From: an uncultured Psychrobacter sp.
Lineage (GTDB): Bacteria; Pseudomonadota; Gammaproteobacteria; Pseudomonadales; Moraxellaceae
Assembly (NCBI RefSeq): GCF_947500265.1
Contig: NZ_CANMRN010000009.1
Coordinates: forward strand, 1-64,000
Direction: 5' to 3'
DNA length: 64,000 nucleotides
In this document: positions 1-9,764 of the stretch, one piece after another
How the letters are laid out: every line of letters starts with the position of its first letter
Position numbering within the stretch: position 1 is the first letter of the stretch
Translations under genes and position numbers: made by a program
The notes under the pieces: generated by a model
The model's input: only the letters and a program-made list of their open reading frames with translations
Told to the model about the DNA's origin: nothing
The model's database searches: none

Positions 1-56
1 TGAGTAGGTCATCTTTTATATTTCTCTTTGCTTGGTTTAAAAGCATTGTACCTTTT

Positions 57-863
57 CTATTTTGGACTGACTATATATAACTTTACACTATCTAATACTT
101 TGTGAGACAGTAAATCAGATAAGGAAACAGCACCCTCTAAATACTTTGCCTCTGTAAGTATACTCCCAGCAATATCATCTAAGGTATCTTTAGCAAAATA
201 TTTTACTTGCGATTTGAGGCCTTTACTTTTATGACCAGTAATGTGTTTTATATAGTCTTTGATGCTACTGAACCATTTATTATTAGCATAAAATAACCAA
301 TATGAGCCATAATATTTGGGTTCATGACCTTCTACGAAGATACTTTCTGAGCTTAAAGATTGGTTAACTCCATGTTTTTCAAAACTTCTATTTAGAACCC
401 ACTTTAATTCATCACTTTCATTTATTTTAATCAGTCCCACACCTCTTTCTAAAGCTACATTGAATGCTGATTTCGCTAAGGTAGAACTGACTGCCATTAT
501 AGGCTTTAAGCTATAGCTAAAATTATCTTCGCTTAAGTCTCTTACATCTTGTAAAAACTTACTAACTTGGTCAACACCAACTGGCCCTTTATAATCCTTA
601 CACTCAATCAGTATTAAAGATGAATAGTTTGGAATTTTTTCATCTTGATATACCTCAATAGCGATATCGAACTCAATATCACCCTTTCGAAATCTTGAGT
701 AGTACTTTTTCTTCTTAAAAACTTTTATATGGTTTTTAGGATTTATAAACGTATTGAAATCTTCTATTTCTTTCACAAGAAGTGTCAGCACTTTGTCCTC
801 AAACTTATCGCCCTTCTCCGTTGTATTCATGATGATCTCATAGGCTATATTTTTATAAACCAA
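57..863 (-). CDS. Mrr-like restriction-endonuclease-fold protein
   Basis: This 268-residue protein probably cleaves DNA, perhaps as a type IV-like restriction enzyme. It shows the PD-(D/E)xK nuclease layout in residues 15-150: an early Glu in GDKFEDKV, an acidic strand GDIEFDIAIEV, and the ExK core in LILIECKDYKGPV, as in Mrr catalytic-domain and related proteins. The remaining C-terminal part, about 100 residues, was not recognised. A second Met at residue 12 (MNTTEKGD) is an equally good start. It stands alone, divergent from the methyltransferase at 1035, with no cognate methylase or partner visible, although the left edge of the window limits this. The fold is well supported; the biological role is inferred. 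Confidence 0.7.
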   Translation of the reverse strand: MVYKNIAYEIIMNTTEKGDKFEDKVLTLLVKEIEDFNTFINPKNHIKVFKKKKYYSRFRKGDIEFDIAIEVYQDEKIPNYSSLILIECKDYKGPVGVDQVSKFLQDVRDLSEDNFSYSLKPIMAVSSTLAKSAFNVALERGVGLIKINESDELKWVLNRSFEKHGVNQSLSSESIFVEGHEPKYYGSYWLFYANNKWFSSIKDYIKHITGHKSKGLKSQVKYFAKDTLDDIAGSILTEAKYLEGAVSLSDLLSHKVLDSVKLYIVSPK

Positions 864-1034
864 TCTTACACTACAAAATTAGCAGGTAGACTAGGTTTTT
901 TATCTTTGAATTAATAGATAGCTGCAAACCCATCCTTTTCTCGTTACAATACCCTTATTAAAGTGCGTCATGATATACATGCTGCCTAACTGGGCTGCGC
1001 ACTACCTTTTTCCTATCTATTATCCGAGAATCCC

Positions 1035-1643
1035 ATGAGCCATAGACCACCTGCTGACCTATTAAAAAACGCCGAACACTGGCGCGAAGATATCAATTTT
1101 CGCCAAGAAGTGCTGGGTAAGCCGTTTGATTTTGCGACTACTTGGGGCATTTTTTCACCGCAAAAGCTCGATGACGGTAGCTTGATGCTGCTTGATTATG
1201 TAGATTTTGAGCAAGATGATGACTCGATCGACTTGGGCTGTGGTTATGGTGTACTTGGTATGACGGCAGCGCGTGAATGTCCGAATGGTCAGCATACGCT
1301 GATTGATAAAGACTTTATGGCGGTAGAATACGCACGCCGTAACTGTGAGAAAAATGGTCTAAACAATGTCGATGTACATTTATCAAATGGCTTTAATCAT
1401 GTGGCAAAAGACAAAGACTTTAGCCTTGTGATGTCAAACTTGCCCGCCAAAGTCGGTAAAGAGCAGCATTATTTATACTTCCTCGATGCCTATGCACGCA
1501 TGCGTAAAGGTGGTCGTTTTTATGTCGTCACCATCAACGGTCTGCGCCAATTTGTTAAGCGCTCATTTACCGAAGTGTTTGGCAATAGCGATAAAATTAA
1601 GCAAGGTAAAACCTATACGATTACGATGGCGACCAAAGACTAG
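1035..1643 (+). CDS. Class I SAM-dependent methyltransferase (small MTS / RsmC-like domain)
   Basis: This 202-residue protein is a class I methyltransferase of the small-domain (MTS) family that includes the RsmC catalytic half. SAM-binding motif I is DLGCGYG at 66-72, the acidic end of strand 2 is in LIDKD (about 89-93), and the catalytic loop is NLPA at 135-138 instead of the NPPF of typical N6/N2 base methylases. The N-terminal stretch GIFSPQKLDDGS resembles the segment before motif I in RsmC. It is half the length of RsmC and lacks the duplicated N-terminal domain. The substrate may be RNA or protein. It is monocistronic and followed by a hairpin terminator. Confidence 0.8.
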   Translation: MSHRPPADLLKNAEHWREDINFRQEVLGKPFDFATTWGIFSPQKLDDGSLMLLDYVDFEQDDDSIDLGCGYGVLGMTAARECPNGQHTLIDKDFMAVEYARRNCEKNGLNNVDVHLSNGFNHVAKDKDFSLVMSNLPAKVGKEQHYLYFLDAYARMRKGGRFYVVTINGLRQFVKRSFTEVFGNSDKIKQGKTYTITMATKD

Positions 1644-1702
1644 TTTTAGCTTTGCCTGATTGAGTTTCGGCCATTTAAACTGAAGCTTAAATTGAAATCG
1701 AC

Positions 1703-1742
1703 ATAAAAAAGCACGCTAAATTAGATTTAGCGTGCTTTTTAT
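1703..1742. terminator. Bidirectional rho-independent terminator
   Basis: A perfect 10-bp stem (gcacgctaaa / tttagcgtgc, 1711-1735) with a 5-nt loop is flanked by an A-tract on the left and a T-tract on the right. It separates the convergent methyltransferase and lptG genes and can serve both strands. Confidence 0.9.
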
Positions 1743-1763
1743 TTTGTATGACCAATTGTCTTT

Positions 1764-2972
1764 TTACATCTGGCGTTTTATCAAATATCCACCCAATAGC
1801 GCGCTGCCAATAATCGGTAATAGCACCATGAGCATTGGTGAAAAGCCTGTCGCCAGCGATACAAAGCCGACCAAATCTTGAATATAGCTAAATAGTAGAC
1901 CAAACAACAACGCCACAACGATACGCAAGCCTAAGCTGTGCGTCCGTAGCGAGCCAAAGACAAACGAGCAAGCGACAATCACCAGCGACAATATCGATAA
2001 TGGCGATAGTAGCTTTTGCCAAAATGCGACTTCATGATCTAAAGAACGATTGCCCTGTTGACGCATAAATGTGCGATGCTCATACAGCTGCGTCAATGAT
2101 AAATCTTCTGCCTTACGCGTTAGCAGATACACAGACTCTGGGGCAAAGGGTAAGCTTAATGTATCTGATGGTGAAATAGCTTGGCTACTCTCAAAACCTT
2201 GATTGATAGAGAGCTTAACCATATCGTTTAACTGCCACTCGTAACGATACTGCTCGCTTGGCTTTTCACTATTTACATCAATTGGTTCACGGCCAGTATA
2301 TTTCCCACCTTCCGCATGGACAGCAGTTTGTAAATTACCATTATTATCCAAATGCCAGCGTTTCACCTCGCCAATATTGCCCGCGACATCAGCATAATCA
2401 ATATATAAAACGTCGCTACCATCAGGTGTAGCACTGCCATCTTCTGCGGTTTCGAATCGCGGCTGTATCGTCCAGTAGCCGCGTACTGATGTGACCAGTG
2501 AGGTACTGTCTTCATCATTAATCTGTTTTGCCAACTGGTTAGAAGACGGTAGGACGAACTGATTGATAGCTAATGCCAACAGTACAAATATCAAAGCGGG
2601 CTGTAATACCCAGCCGACGATACGATAAATACTGACCCCAGCCGCGCGCATGACGACCAGCTCGCTTTTATTGGCCAGCAAGCCCAATCCTATGACGGCA
2701 CCAAGTAACGCACCCGTTGGAATAAATTGCTCTAAAAAGTAAGGCGAACGATAAAAGATATATTTGAGCGCCTCGCCCATGGTGTAGTTATCATCTAACG
2801 AATCAAGCTCTGATAAGTAAGAAAAAATCAGCTGTAATGCCCACAAACCAATAACGGCAGCAATAATAGCCAATAGAGCGTTGAGTTTGACATAGCGACT
2901 GAGGACTTTTAGATTGGCAGGTTTTTTAGCCAATTGATCAGACTCAGCTGATTTAGCAAATAAAGAGGGCAT
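1764..2972 (-). CDS. lptG: LPS export ABC transporter permease LptG
   Basis: LptG is one of two inner-membrane permease subunits of the LptB2FG transporter, which extracts lipopolysaccharide and passes it to the periplasmic LptC/LptA bridge. The 402-residue protein has the family layout: TM segments around 32-50, 80-105 and 120-150, a periplasmic beta-jellyroll domain of about 150 residues, then three C-terminal TM segments. The coupling-helix signature SELVVMRAAGVS is present. Its start codon overlaps the lptF stop by one base (TAATG), so the two genes are translationally coupled. An N-terminal extension of about 25 residues precedes the usual family start. Confidence 0.95.
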   Translation of the reverse strand: MPSLFAKSAESDQLAKKPANLKVLSRYVKLNALLAIIAAVIGLWALQLIFSYLSELDSLDDNYTMGEALKYIFYRSPYFLEQFIPTGALLGAVIGLGLLANKSELVVMRAAGVSIYRIVGWVLQPALIFVLLALAINQFVLPSSNQLAKQINDEDSTSLVTSVRGYWTIQPRFETAEDGSATPDGSDVLYIDYADVAGNIGEVKRWHLDNNGNLQTAVHAEGGKYTGREPIDVNSEKPSEQYRYEWQLNDMVKLSINQGFESSQAISPSDTLSLPFAPESVYLLTRKAEDLSLTQLYEHRTFMRQQGNRSLDHEVAFWQKLLSPLSILSLVIVACSFVFGSLRTHSLGLRIVVALLFGLLFSYIQDLVGFVSLATGFSPMLMVLLPIIGSALLGGYLIKRQM

Positions 2973-4357
2973 TAAGACTGCCCTCCTTGTGAGCTGTTGT
3001 TCTGATTGTCTATGTCGCTAACTGAACTAGTTGTGGCAGCGGCTAGTCTATTTTCTTGTTTGCGAAAGCGCAGTCGATGTTGCACACGGCTACCCCAATT
3101 CATATAAAGCGCCAATGCCATAAATCCTAAAATAAGCCATGCATACGCCCATACGCTGATGCTGTCTTTGCTCACTGCGTTTTTGAGCGAGATGATACCT
3201 AATGCACAGCTGACAAATAATAAGATAGAAGGAAACAAGCGCAACCAACGTCCTTGACGCGGACGCACTTGCGCCAGTGGCACAGCCAACATAGGCGCGA
3301 TAATCATCAGCCATGGTAGCGCCAGACGATAGCCAAGCTCACCTTGTGCAGCACGCATTGCACTGTTAGTGCCTGATGGTGAGCTACTCGTAGCGGCTTG
3401 CCACAATGGTCCAATCTTTTGCGTTTCAATATTGTCTTCGGTGATAACTTCCTGTGAAGACTCAGTCAAGGTAATGCGATAACGATCAAAAGCGACTTGA
3501 TTATATTTCAGACTGCCTGCGCCGACTTCGTAACGACGTCCTTGAAACAGATCCAACTGGGTCACGCCGCTATTGCCGGCATCCACTTGCTCAGCACGCT
3601 TAGCCAGCGTGATAGTGTCTTTGCTAATGTCTTTTGCACCACTATTTATAATATCTTTTGGGATATCAGAGATGCCAATCTGTTCGGCTGTTGCACTGTC
3701 AATCGTGTTATTCATATCAGTGGCATTAGCATCGACACTTTCAGCAGCACTACCTTTTTTCGCAGGTTCAGATTGGATTAATATGACATCTTGCAACTTT
3801 TTCTTATCATCGCTGAGACTACCCACGTATAAATGATAATTACCGCTACTGATAAACTCGTTCGGACGAATCAAATCAAATGCACTGGTCAATGCTTGCT
3901 GCTGCCAAACAGCCTCAGACGAACGGACACCCCAAGGCTTACCAACGACAGATAGCGCCGCTTCACCAACGAACAATGCCAATATTAATGGTGTCATCAA
4001 TCGAGCAAGCTTACCTCGAGATACGCCACTAGCATTAATCACTGCCATTTCTTGATCGACATATAAGCGGCCAAATACCAGCATCAAAGCGATAAAGAAT
4101 GCTAACGGTAATATCAGCTCTAAAAAGTACGGCAGGTTATACCCAATGATCGTAAACAGTAGGCTGACGTCCAAACGACCTTCAGCAGCGATGCCAAAAT
4201 AGCGTATCAGACGACCGCCGAGCATCATCACTACCAAAAACCCCAACACTAAGGCAGTGGTCGAGGCAACTTGTTGTGTCATGTAGCGGCGTAATATCAC
4301 AATGGGTACTCTTAAACGGTTGGTATGTGCGCGATTGATGATGAGCTTATTAAACAT
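2972..4357 (-). CDS. lptF: LPS export ABC transporter permease LptF
   Basis: LptF is the partner permease of LptG in the LPS export complex. The 461-residue protein is about 95 residues longer than the E. coli protein. The excess is mostly a low-complexity Asp/Asn/Ser/Thr-rich insert (roughly residues 195-262) in the periplasmic jellyroll. The coupling-helix region is QEMAVINASGVS. The first ATG (4357) has no clear ribosome-binding site. A GTG at 4300 would start the protein at VILRRYMTQQ, matching the usual family N-terminus, so the first 19 residues may not be translated. It is the first gene of the lptFG operon. Confidence 0.93.
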   Translation of the reverse strand: MFNKLIINRAHTNRLRVPIVILRRYMTQQVASTTALVLGFLVVMMLGGRLIRYFGIAAEGRLDVSLLFTIIGYNLPYFLELILPLAFFIALMLVFGRLYVDQEMAVINASGVSRGKLARLMTPLILALFVGEAALSVVGKPWGVRSSEAVWQQQALTSAFDLIRPNEFISSGNYHLYVGSLSDDKKKLQDVILIQSEPAKKGSAAESVDANATDMNNTIDSATAEQIGISDIPKDIINSGAKDISKDTITLAKRAEQVDAGNSGVTQLDLFQGRRYEVGAGSLKYNQVAFDRYRITLTESSQEVITEDNIETQKIGPLWQAATSSSPSGTNSAMRAAQGELGYRLALPWLMIIAPMLAVPLAQVRPRQGRWLRLFPSILLFVSCALGIISLKNAVSKDSISVWAYAWLILGFMALALYMNWGSRVQHRLRFRKQENRLAAATTSSVSDIDNQNNSSQGGQS

Positions 4358-4775
4358 CTAGGACGTACGACGACATATCACCAGCATGATATGAATAATT
4401 TACATACTCAAATAACGGTAAACGTTACTAAGCAACTGGTTAGTCATACTCAATAAACACAAGCGACAAATATAACCGCTAATGCTAGCATGTTTTGCTC
4501 AAAAATGGCTGTGAAATGTGTTTGAAAACATTACCTACACCTTGCTGAGAGCGCATTATTGACAGCAAGACATAAATATAGCAAATATTGGATAAATAAT
4601 TGATAAAACCTTAAAGTACATCGAATTGATAGTATTTATAGCGCTAAGTTTTTGCTTTATTTATTTTAGAAAGGTTTGTTTGTCATTCGTATCATCAAAC
4701 ATTTATCTCTGTTATTAGTTGCTAGACTGACTGATAGAAAAATATACTTATATTGTCAGACGGAGAATAATACTA
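4358..4775. other. Divergent intergenic region lptF / cysteine hydrolase
   Basis: These 418 bases are AT-rich and non-coding and must hold divergent promoters for the lptFG operon and the hydrolase gene. I could not assign a convincing -35/-10 pair, RNA structure or small ORF. A ribosome-binding site (cggag) lies just before the hydrolase ATG. Confidence 0.6.
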
Positions 4776-5393
4776 ATGAATAAAACGACCTCTACACCCT
4801 CTACCCTACTTGAGCTCGCTGGCGGCACTTTTGATGCGCTTGACTGGTCAAATTGTGCACTCGTTCTTATCGACTATCAAAATGAATATGTCGATGGCGC
4901 TATGCCATTAGGGGACGCTGGGGCAAAAGCCATCGCCAATGCACGCCTAGTACTCGATAAAGCGCGTCAGCAAGATATACCTATTTTCCACATTACCCAT
5001 CATGGTGCCGAGAATGGTAATGTCTTTGATCCTTTATCAGCTAACGTTGAGATCGTCGAACAGTTGCAGCCGCAGGATGGCGAAACAGTGATTGCCAAAA
5101 AGCATCCGAATGCCTTTTATGATACGCAATTACAATCATTAATCTCAGCAGCAGAAAAAAAGCAGATTATTTTTGCGGGTTTTATGAGTCATATGTGCGT
5201 CAGCTCAAGCGTCCGCGCCGCATTTGATTTAGGTTTTGATAGTTTCGTCTGTCACGATGCCTGTGCCACTCGCGACCTACCTAGCGCTACTAGAGAGCCG
5301 ATAAGCGCTGAAATCATGCATGATACTGCCATGGCCGCACTACAAGACAGATTTGCCGCGATGGTAACGACCGATGAATTGGTCAATGGCTAG
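4776..5393 (+). CDS. Isochorismatase-family cysteine hydrolase
   Basis: This 205-residue protein belongs to the isochorismatase-like amidohydrolases, which include nicotinamidase and other amide or carbamoyl hydrolases. The expected catalytic triad is visible: Asp33 in LIDYQNEY, Lys109 in IAKKHPNAF, and the nucleophile Cys141 in FMSHMCVSSS, preceded by the cis-peptide GF. These residues argue for an active hydrolase rather than a true isochorismatase. The substrate cannot be read from the sequence. The ATG is preceded by a good GGAG site. The gene is monocistronic. Confidence 0.88.
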   Translation: MNKTTSTPSTLLELAGGTFDALDWSNCALVLIDYQNEYVDGAMPLGDAGAKAIANARLVLDKARQQDIPIFHITHHGAENGNVFDPLSANVEIVEQLQPQDGETVIAKKHPNAFYDTQLQSLISAAEKKQIIFAGFMSHMCVSSSVRAAFDLGFDSFVCHDACATRDLPSATREPISAEIMHDTAMAALQDRFAAMVTTDELVNG

Positions 5394-5618
5394 TATGTTG
5401 GCATCATCGAAAAATGATAATGTAACCGCTAAACCATAGCATAAGTTAGCACAGCATAATAATTCAAAGGTATTACCTAAGGCTTGCTAACTGCGCACGA
5501 TTATCGCAATATGCTACACTACTGTGATTGCTCAACAGACCAAATAATCTAATAATCTGACAGGTATAAGCAGTCATGCAAATCCTGCAATTTTCATAAC
5601 TCTAATAAGGATAACTAT

Positions 5619-7274
5619 ATGAATATCAAATTATCTCAGCATTTACCAAAGACCCATACGCAAAAAATCCTGAAAAAAGAAGCCAAAAGTAAAGACGATG
5701 CTTGTCTGGTTGTATTGGTCGATGACAAGAAAAACATTCTGGCTGAATCTGTACTGGCCGAATATACCACTCGTATTGAGCAGCTGATTGAAGTATCACA
5801 TTTCAAGGGCACTACCTGTGAAACTGTTGCTGACTATGCGCTGGCAGGTGATAAAAAAACCACTAAGCAAAACCCTGTTCAACTGCTGTTGGTCGGTGTA
5901 GGCAACACTGATAAGTTTAACAATACCGTACTGCAAAAAATCGCCAATACTATCTATAGCAGCACACAAAAGCGTGTGTCTTCTATCACTGTCGCCTTGG
6001 GTGATGCATTAGAAGAAAATCACTTTGGTCAATTTGCCCTTAATCTGTTGGCAGCGAGCTACCGCTTTGATAAATATAAATCTGAGCAAGCCACGCCTGT
6101 ATTGACTGATGTTTACCTGTTAGCTGATGAGTCACTACAGCCTGCACTTGCCTTTGCTCAGTCAGTATTTGCTGGTCAGAGCCTTACTCGTGATGTGGCC
6201 AATGAGCCTGGCAATATTTGCTTCCCAGCTTATATGGCAGAACAAGCTCAAGAGCTTGCAAAAACTTACCCTGACCTATTAACCGTGAAGGTACTAGGTG
6301 AAGAAGAGATGGCAGCGCTAGGTATGCATTGCTTCTTGGCCGTTGCGCAAGGCTCTACTAAAGAAGGTAAGCTGGTACTCATGGAGTACCGTGGTAAATC
6401 AGAATTTAGTTCAAGTGCAGGCACTACCGAGCAAACCACTAGCAACGCAAAAGTGGGTGGTCTAAAGGCATTGGCCGATAAACTACCAACCAAAAAGTCA
6501 GCTAAAAATGCAAGTAAAAATAGCAATGACAATGCACAAGCGGCCAATGACGACGCACCTATCGTATTAGTTGGTAAAGGCGTAACCTTTGACTCAGGCG
6601 GTATCTCAATCAAGCCAGGTGCAGCGATGGATGAGATGAAGTTTGACATGGGTGGTTCAGCATCAGTACTTGGTACAATTAAAGCATTATGTGAAGCCCG
6701 TCTACCAATCAACGTCGTTGGTGCGCTAGCCTGTGCTGAAAACATGCCATCAGGCGATGCAACGCGTCCAGGTGATATCGTTAAAGCGATGAATGGCAAA
6801 TCAGTCGAAATCTTGAACACTGATGCCGAAGGTCGTTTAGTACTAGCAGATACCTTGTGCTATGTGCAGCGTTATCAGCCAAAAGCCATCATCGATGTTG
6901 CCACTTTGACTGGCGCTTGTGTGGTTGCGCTAGGCCATGTTCGTTCAGCCGTATTTAGTAATGATGAAGATGTCTTGTTTGATTTAGAAAACGCCAGCAA
7001 CCTATCAGGCGATCTTATCTGGCATATGCCTTTAGATGATGAGTATCAAGCTCAGCTTGACTCACCAATCGCTGATATGCAAAACATCGGTGGTAAAGGT
7101 GCTGGTGCCGTAACTGCCGCCTGCTTCTTATCGCGTTTCATTGAAGAAGGTCAAGCATGGGCGCATTTAGACATCGCTGGTACTGCATGGAACTCAGGTA
7201 AAGACAAAGCAGCCACTGGTCGTCCTGTACCATTGTTTATGCAATATCTAAAAAACAGCGCAGAGATGGCTTAA
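5619..7274 (+). CDS. pepA: Leucyl (cytosol) aminopeptidase PepA
   Basis: PepA is a cytosolic M17 dizinc aminopeptidase that trims N-terminal residues from peptides; in E. coli it also acts as an accessory DNA-binding protein in Xer recombination. The catalytic core is intact: GKGVTFDSGG, the metal-binding DEMKFDMGG segment, and the family signature NTDAEGRLVL at residues 400-409. At 551 residues it is about 50 longer than the E. coli enzyme because of a Ser/Asn/Lys/Ala-rich insert (about 266-312) between the N-terminal and catalytic domains. The stop is 7 bases before holC, the pepA-holC order found in many gammaproteobacteria. Confidence 0.95.
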   Translation: MNIKLSQHLPKTHTQKILKKEAKSKDDACLVVLVDDKKNILAESVLAEYTTRIEQLIEVSHFKGTTCETVADYALAGDKKTTKQNPVQLLLVGVGNTDKFNNTVLQKIANTIYSSTQKRVSSITVALGDALEENHFGQFALNLLAASYRFDKYKSEQATPVLTDVYLLADESLQPALAFAQSVFAGQSLTRDVANEPGNICFPAYMAEQAQELAKTYPDLLTVKVLGEEEMAALGMHCFLAVAQGSTKEGKLVLMEYRGKSEFSSSAGTTEQTTSNAKVGGLKALADKLPTKKSAKNASKNSNDNAQAANDDAPIVLVGKGVTFDSGGISIKPGAAMDEMKFDMGGSASVLGTIKALCEARLPINVVGALACAENMPSGDATRPGDIVKAMNGKSVEILNTDAEGRLVLADTLCYVQRYQPKAIIDVATLTGACVVALGHVRSAVFSNDEDVLFDLENASNLSGDLIWHMPLDDEYQAQLDSPIADMQNIGGKGAGAVTAACFLSRFIEEGQAWAHLDIAGTAWNSGKDKAATGRPVPLFMQYLKNSAEMA

Positions 7275-7281
7275 TCCATTT

Positions 7282-7773
7282 ATGAAAATTAGTTTTTATG
7301 TATTAAGTCAGAGTAAGGCCCAAGATTTCTTGGGCTTTATTTGTCAGCTGACTCAGACGGCGCTTAACAAAAGCGCTCAGTCTTTGCTGATTTTAATTGA
7401 AGATGAAACATTACTAGCAAATCTAGATACGGCACTTTGGGCACAAGATTCTACGAGTTTTATACCGCATCAATGTCTTTCTGATAATGAAAATAAAAGT
7501 ACCGATGATAGAGGTACTGATGATAGTAACATTGTTACTCATAAATCATTAGCGCCTGTACTATTAGGCAATCATATGCCAGCTGATTTTAATGGTATCG
7601 TGCTCAATACGACGACACGTCCGGTCAACGATTTTATGGCTGCTACTAATAATTCAAAACCCTCCCGAGTCCTTGAGCTGATCCGACCTGATACTACAAG
7701 TACACAAGAAGGTCGCAATAAATATAAAGCCTACCAGCAATTAGGTTACGATCTGACCCACTTTAAGGTGTAG
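7282..7773 (+). CDS. holC: DNA polymerase III chi subunit HolC
   Basis: HolC (chi) links the clamp loader to single-strand DNA-binding protein at the replication fork. The 163-residue protein starts with the family pattern MKISFYVL and shows the conserved LDTALW-x-x-D segment (W53) followed by FIPH at 60-63, then GIVLNTTTRP and the C-terminal YKAYQQLGYDLTHFKV, equivalent to the usual R-x-x-Y-x-x-x-G end. An Asp/Asn/Ser-rich insert (about 67-88) is absent from the E. coli protein. It follows pepA by 7 bases and is surely cotranscribed with it. Confidence 0.9.
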   Translation: MKISFYVLSQSKAQDFLGFICQLTQTALNKSAQSLLILIEDETLLANLDTALWAQDSTSFIPHQCLSDNENKSTDDRGTDDSNIVTHKSLAPVLLGNHMPADFNGIVLNTTTRPVNDFMAATNNSKPSRVLELIRPDTTSTQEGRNKYKAYQQLGYDLTHFKV

Positions 7774-8056
7774 CTCTACTGTTTATTCCCTTCTCACCTT
7801 TTGCGACGAAATATCTTTCCTACCTTATATATCACTGCTTTTACTCTCCTATAAATGAGGTATTCTGAGTAGCTAGCCCTTGCCTATAAGTGCTGCATTC
7901 TTTTTATACTAGTTGTATAACTCTACTACCCCTCTGTTTGCACGCAACAGCTACTGCTATGAGCGGTATGCGAATATGTCAAAAAATGCTACCATCCTTC
8001 GATAAATTTTCTGTTGTGACAATTCACTTACTTTTAACGGACTTGAGGGTGTACAG

Positions 8057-9259
8057 ATGCGTTCATTAATTGCGATGTATCAGCGTATAGGGCTGGTGCC
8101 GCTTATTATTATTGGTTTGGTGTTAGGGGTATTGATTGGTTGGCTAGCGCCAAGTATCGGCACCGCCATAGGGTTGCTTGGTACACTCTTTGTCGGTGCG
8201 CTAAAAGCAGTCGCTCCCATCCTGGTATTTATTCTAGTTATGGCAGCCATTAGTCAACATCGCAGTGGTAATGAAGTCTACGTAAAGCCGGTGCTTATCA
8301 TGTACATGTTTGGCACTTTTTTGGCAGCGCTAACGGCAGTCGGTGCCAGCTTTTTATTCCCGACTGAGCTGGTCTTGATCAACGCCGATATCGCACAAGT
8401 ACCACCTGCTGACCTAAAAGAAGTCTTGACGAACTTGCTCATGAACTTGGTCGCCAACCCGATCAATGCAATCGCTGAAGCCAACTATATTGGTATCTTG
8501 GCATGGGCAATTATCATTGGTTTTGCCTTGCGCCAAGCCAGTGATACTGCTCGTAATGTTGTCGGTGATTTCGCTGATGCCATCTCACAAGTAGTTAAAT
8601 GGATTATTGCTTTAGCCCCATTTGGTATCTTAGGCCTAGTCGCTAGCACGGTTGCTGAGACAGGCTTTGCTTCTTTGGCAGGCTACGCACGTATCTTGAT
8701 GGTGTTAATCAGTTGCATGTTATTCATTGCGTTGGTTGCCAATCCGCTTATCGTCCTTATTAAAACGGGCAAAAACCCTTATCCACTCGTGTTCAGATGT
8801 CTACGCGAATCAGGAATTACTGCCTTCTTTACACGTAGTTCAGCGGCCAATATTCCAGTCAATATGAACCTTGCCCGTAAACTTGGATTGCATGAAGACA
8901 CTTATTCGGTGACCATTCCACTAGGTGCCACGATCAATATGGCTGGTGCTGCGATTACCATTAATGTCCTAACGCTTGCTGCTGCTCATACGTTGGGTAT
9001 TGAAGTGACGTTTGCATCAGCGCTGCTACTCAGTCTGGTTGCTACGATTAGTGCTTGCGGTGCTTCTGGTGTTGCTGGTGGTTCGTTGCTATTAATTCCA
9101 CTCGCTGCTAGCTTATTTAGCATTCCAAATGATATCGCGATGCAAGTGGTTGCGATTGGCTTTATCATCGGTGTGATACAAGATTCAGCTGAAACTGCCT
9201 TGAATTCCTCAACTGATGTATTGTTTACAGCAGCAGCGGATCCGACGTATTCACGTTAA
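8057..9259 (+). CDS. sstT: Serine/threonine:sodium symporter SstT
   Basis: SstT imports L-serine and L-threonine with sodium and belongs to the dicarboxylate/amino acid:cation symporter (GltP-like) family. The 400-residue protein begins [21 protein letters not shown] and has about eight TM helices plus two re-entrant hairpins. The family features [14 protein letters not shown] (serine-rich hairpin) and the sodium/substrate helix [14 protein letters not shown] are visible, as is the C-terminal [15 protein letters not shown]. It is monocistronic, ending at a strong bidirectional terminator shared with the convergent cbpM gene. Confidence 0.95.
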   Translation: MRSLIAMYQRIGLVPLIIIGLVLGVLIGWLAPSIGTAIGLLGTLFVGALKAVAPILVFILVMAAISQHRSGNEVYVKPVLIMYMFGTFLAALTAVGASFLFPTELVLINADIAQVPPADLKEVLTNLLMNLVANPINAIAEANYIGILAWAIIIGFALRQASDTARNVVGDFADAISQVVKWIIALAPFGILGLVASTVAETGFASLAGYARILMVLISCMLFIALVANPLIVLIKTGKNPYPLVFRCLRESGITAFFTRSSAANIPVNMNLARKLGLHEDTYSVTIPLGATINMAGAAITINVLTLAAAHTLGIEVTFASALLLSLVATISACGASGVAGGSLLLIPLAASLFSIPNDIAMQVVAIGFIIGVIQDSAETALNSSTDVLFTAAADPTYSR

Positions 9260-9285
9260 TTTTTGCTGAAGTGTTTTCTATAGAC

Positions 9286-9320
9286 ATAAAAAAAGGGCCT
9301 TTAAAGGGCCCTTTTTTTAT
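9286..9320. terminator. Bidirectional terminator between sstT and cbpM
   Basis: A 12-bp perfect stem made of an A-tract plus gggcc and its complement (9288-9318) with a 7-nt loop ends in T-runs on both strands. It lies between convergent genes. Confidence 0.92.
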
Positions 9321-9340
9321 GTGTTATTTTAATTATTTGA

Positions 9341-9664
9341 TTACTTTAGATTGTCTATGTCGACTTCGATGACTGGTGTTTGCTGCTCTATCTGACGTTT
9401 AAGTTGGCGCAGTTGCTCAACTTCATCTAACAGCTCAAGTATCAGACCAATTGCTGGTACGCTGGCTTCAAAATCACGACTCAATCGCGATGCACGGCGC
9501 ACTGTCGTCAGCTGATAACCAGTAAACTTCTCATGCTCTGGTACATCATATTCAATGATATTTTCTTCGATTAATTCGATGACCCATTGGCGCTCTTGGC
9601 CACAGGCAGAGACCAGTTCATCTAAGCTCATGATGATGTCTGTAAATTCAGTCGAGTGGTTCAT
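9341..9664 (-). CDS. cbpM: Chaperone modulator CbpM
   Basis: CbpM binds the J-domain of CbpA and inhibits its co-chaperone and DNA-binding activities. The 107-residue protein shows a MerR-like helix-turn-helix fold pattern (LVSACGQERQWVIELIEENII, then YQLTTVRRASRLSRDFE) and a C-terminal helix LILELLDEVEQLRQLKRQI, as in the family. A GAGGA ribosome site precedes the ATG. It lies 100 bases downstream of cbpA on the same strand, the standard cbpAM order, so the two are probably one operon. Confidence 0.88.
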   Translation of the reverse strand: MNHSTEFTDIIMSLDELVSACGQERQWVIELIEENIIEYDVPEHEKFTGYQLTTVRRASRLSRDFEASVPAIGLILELLDEVEQLRQLKRQIEQQTPVIEVDIDNLK

Positions 9665-9764
9665 AGCTATTATCCTCGTTTTCTCTTTATTTCATCGGTA
9701 TCGTATTCATCTCTGCTATTCGTTTATTACTTCAGTAATAAGTAATGGTTGTTCATAATCTTGT

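Noticed and set aside
6266..6820. 184-residue minus-strand frame in pepA
   Set aside because: Antisense shadow of the conserved PepA catalytic domain.
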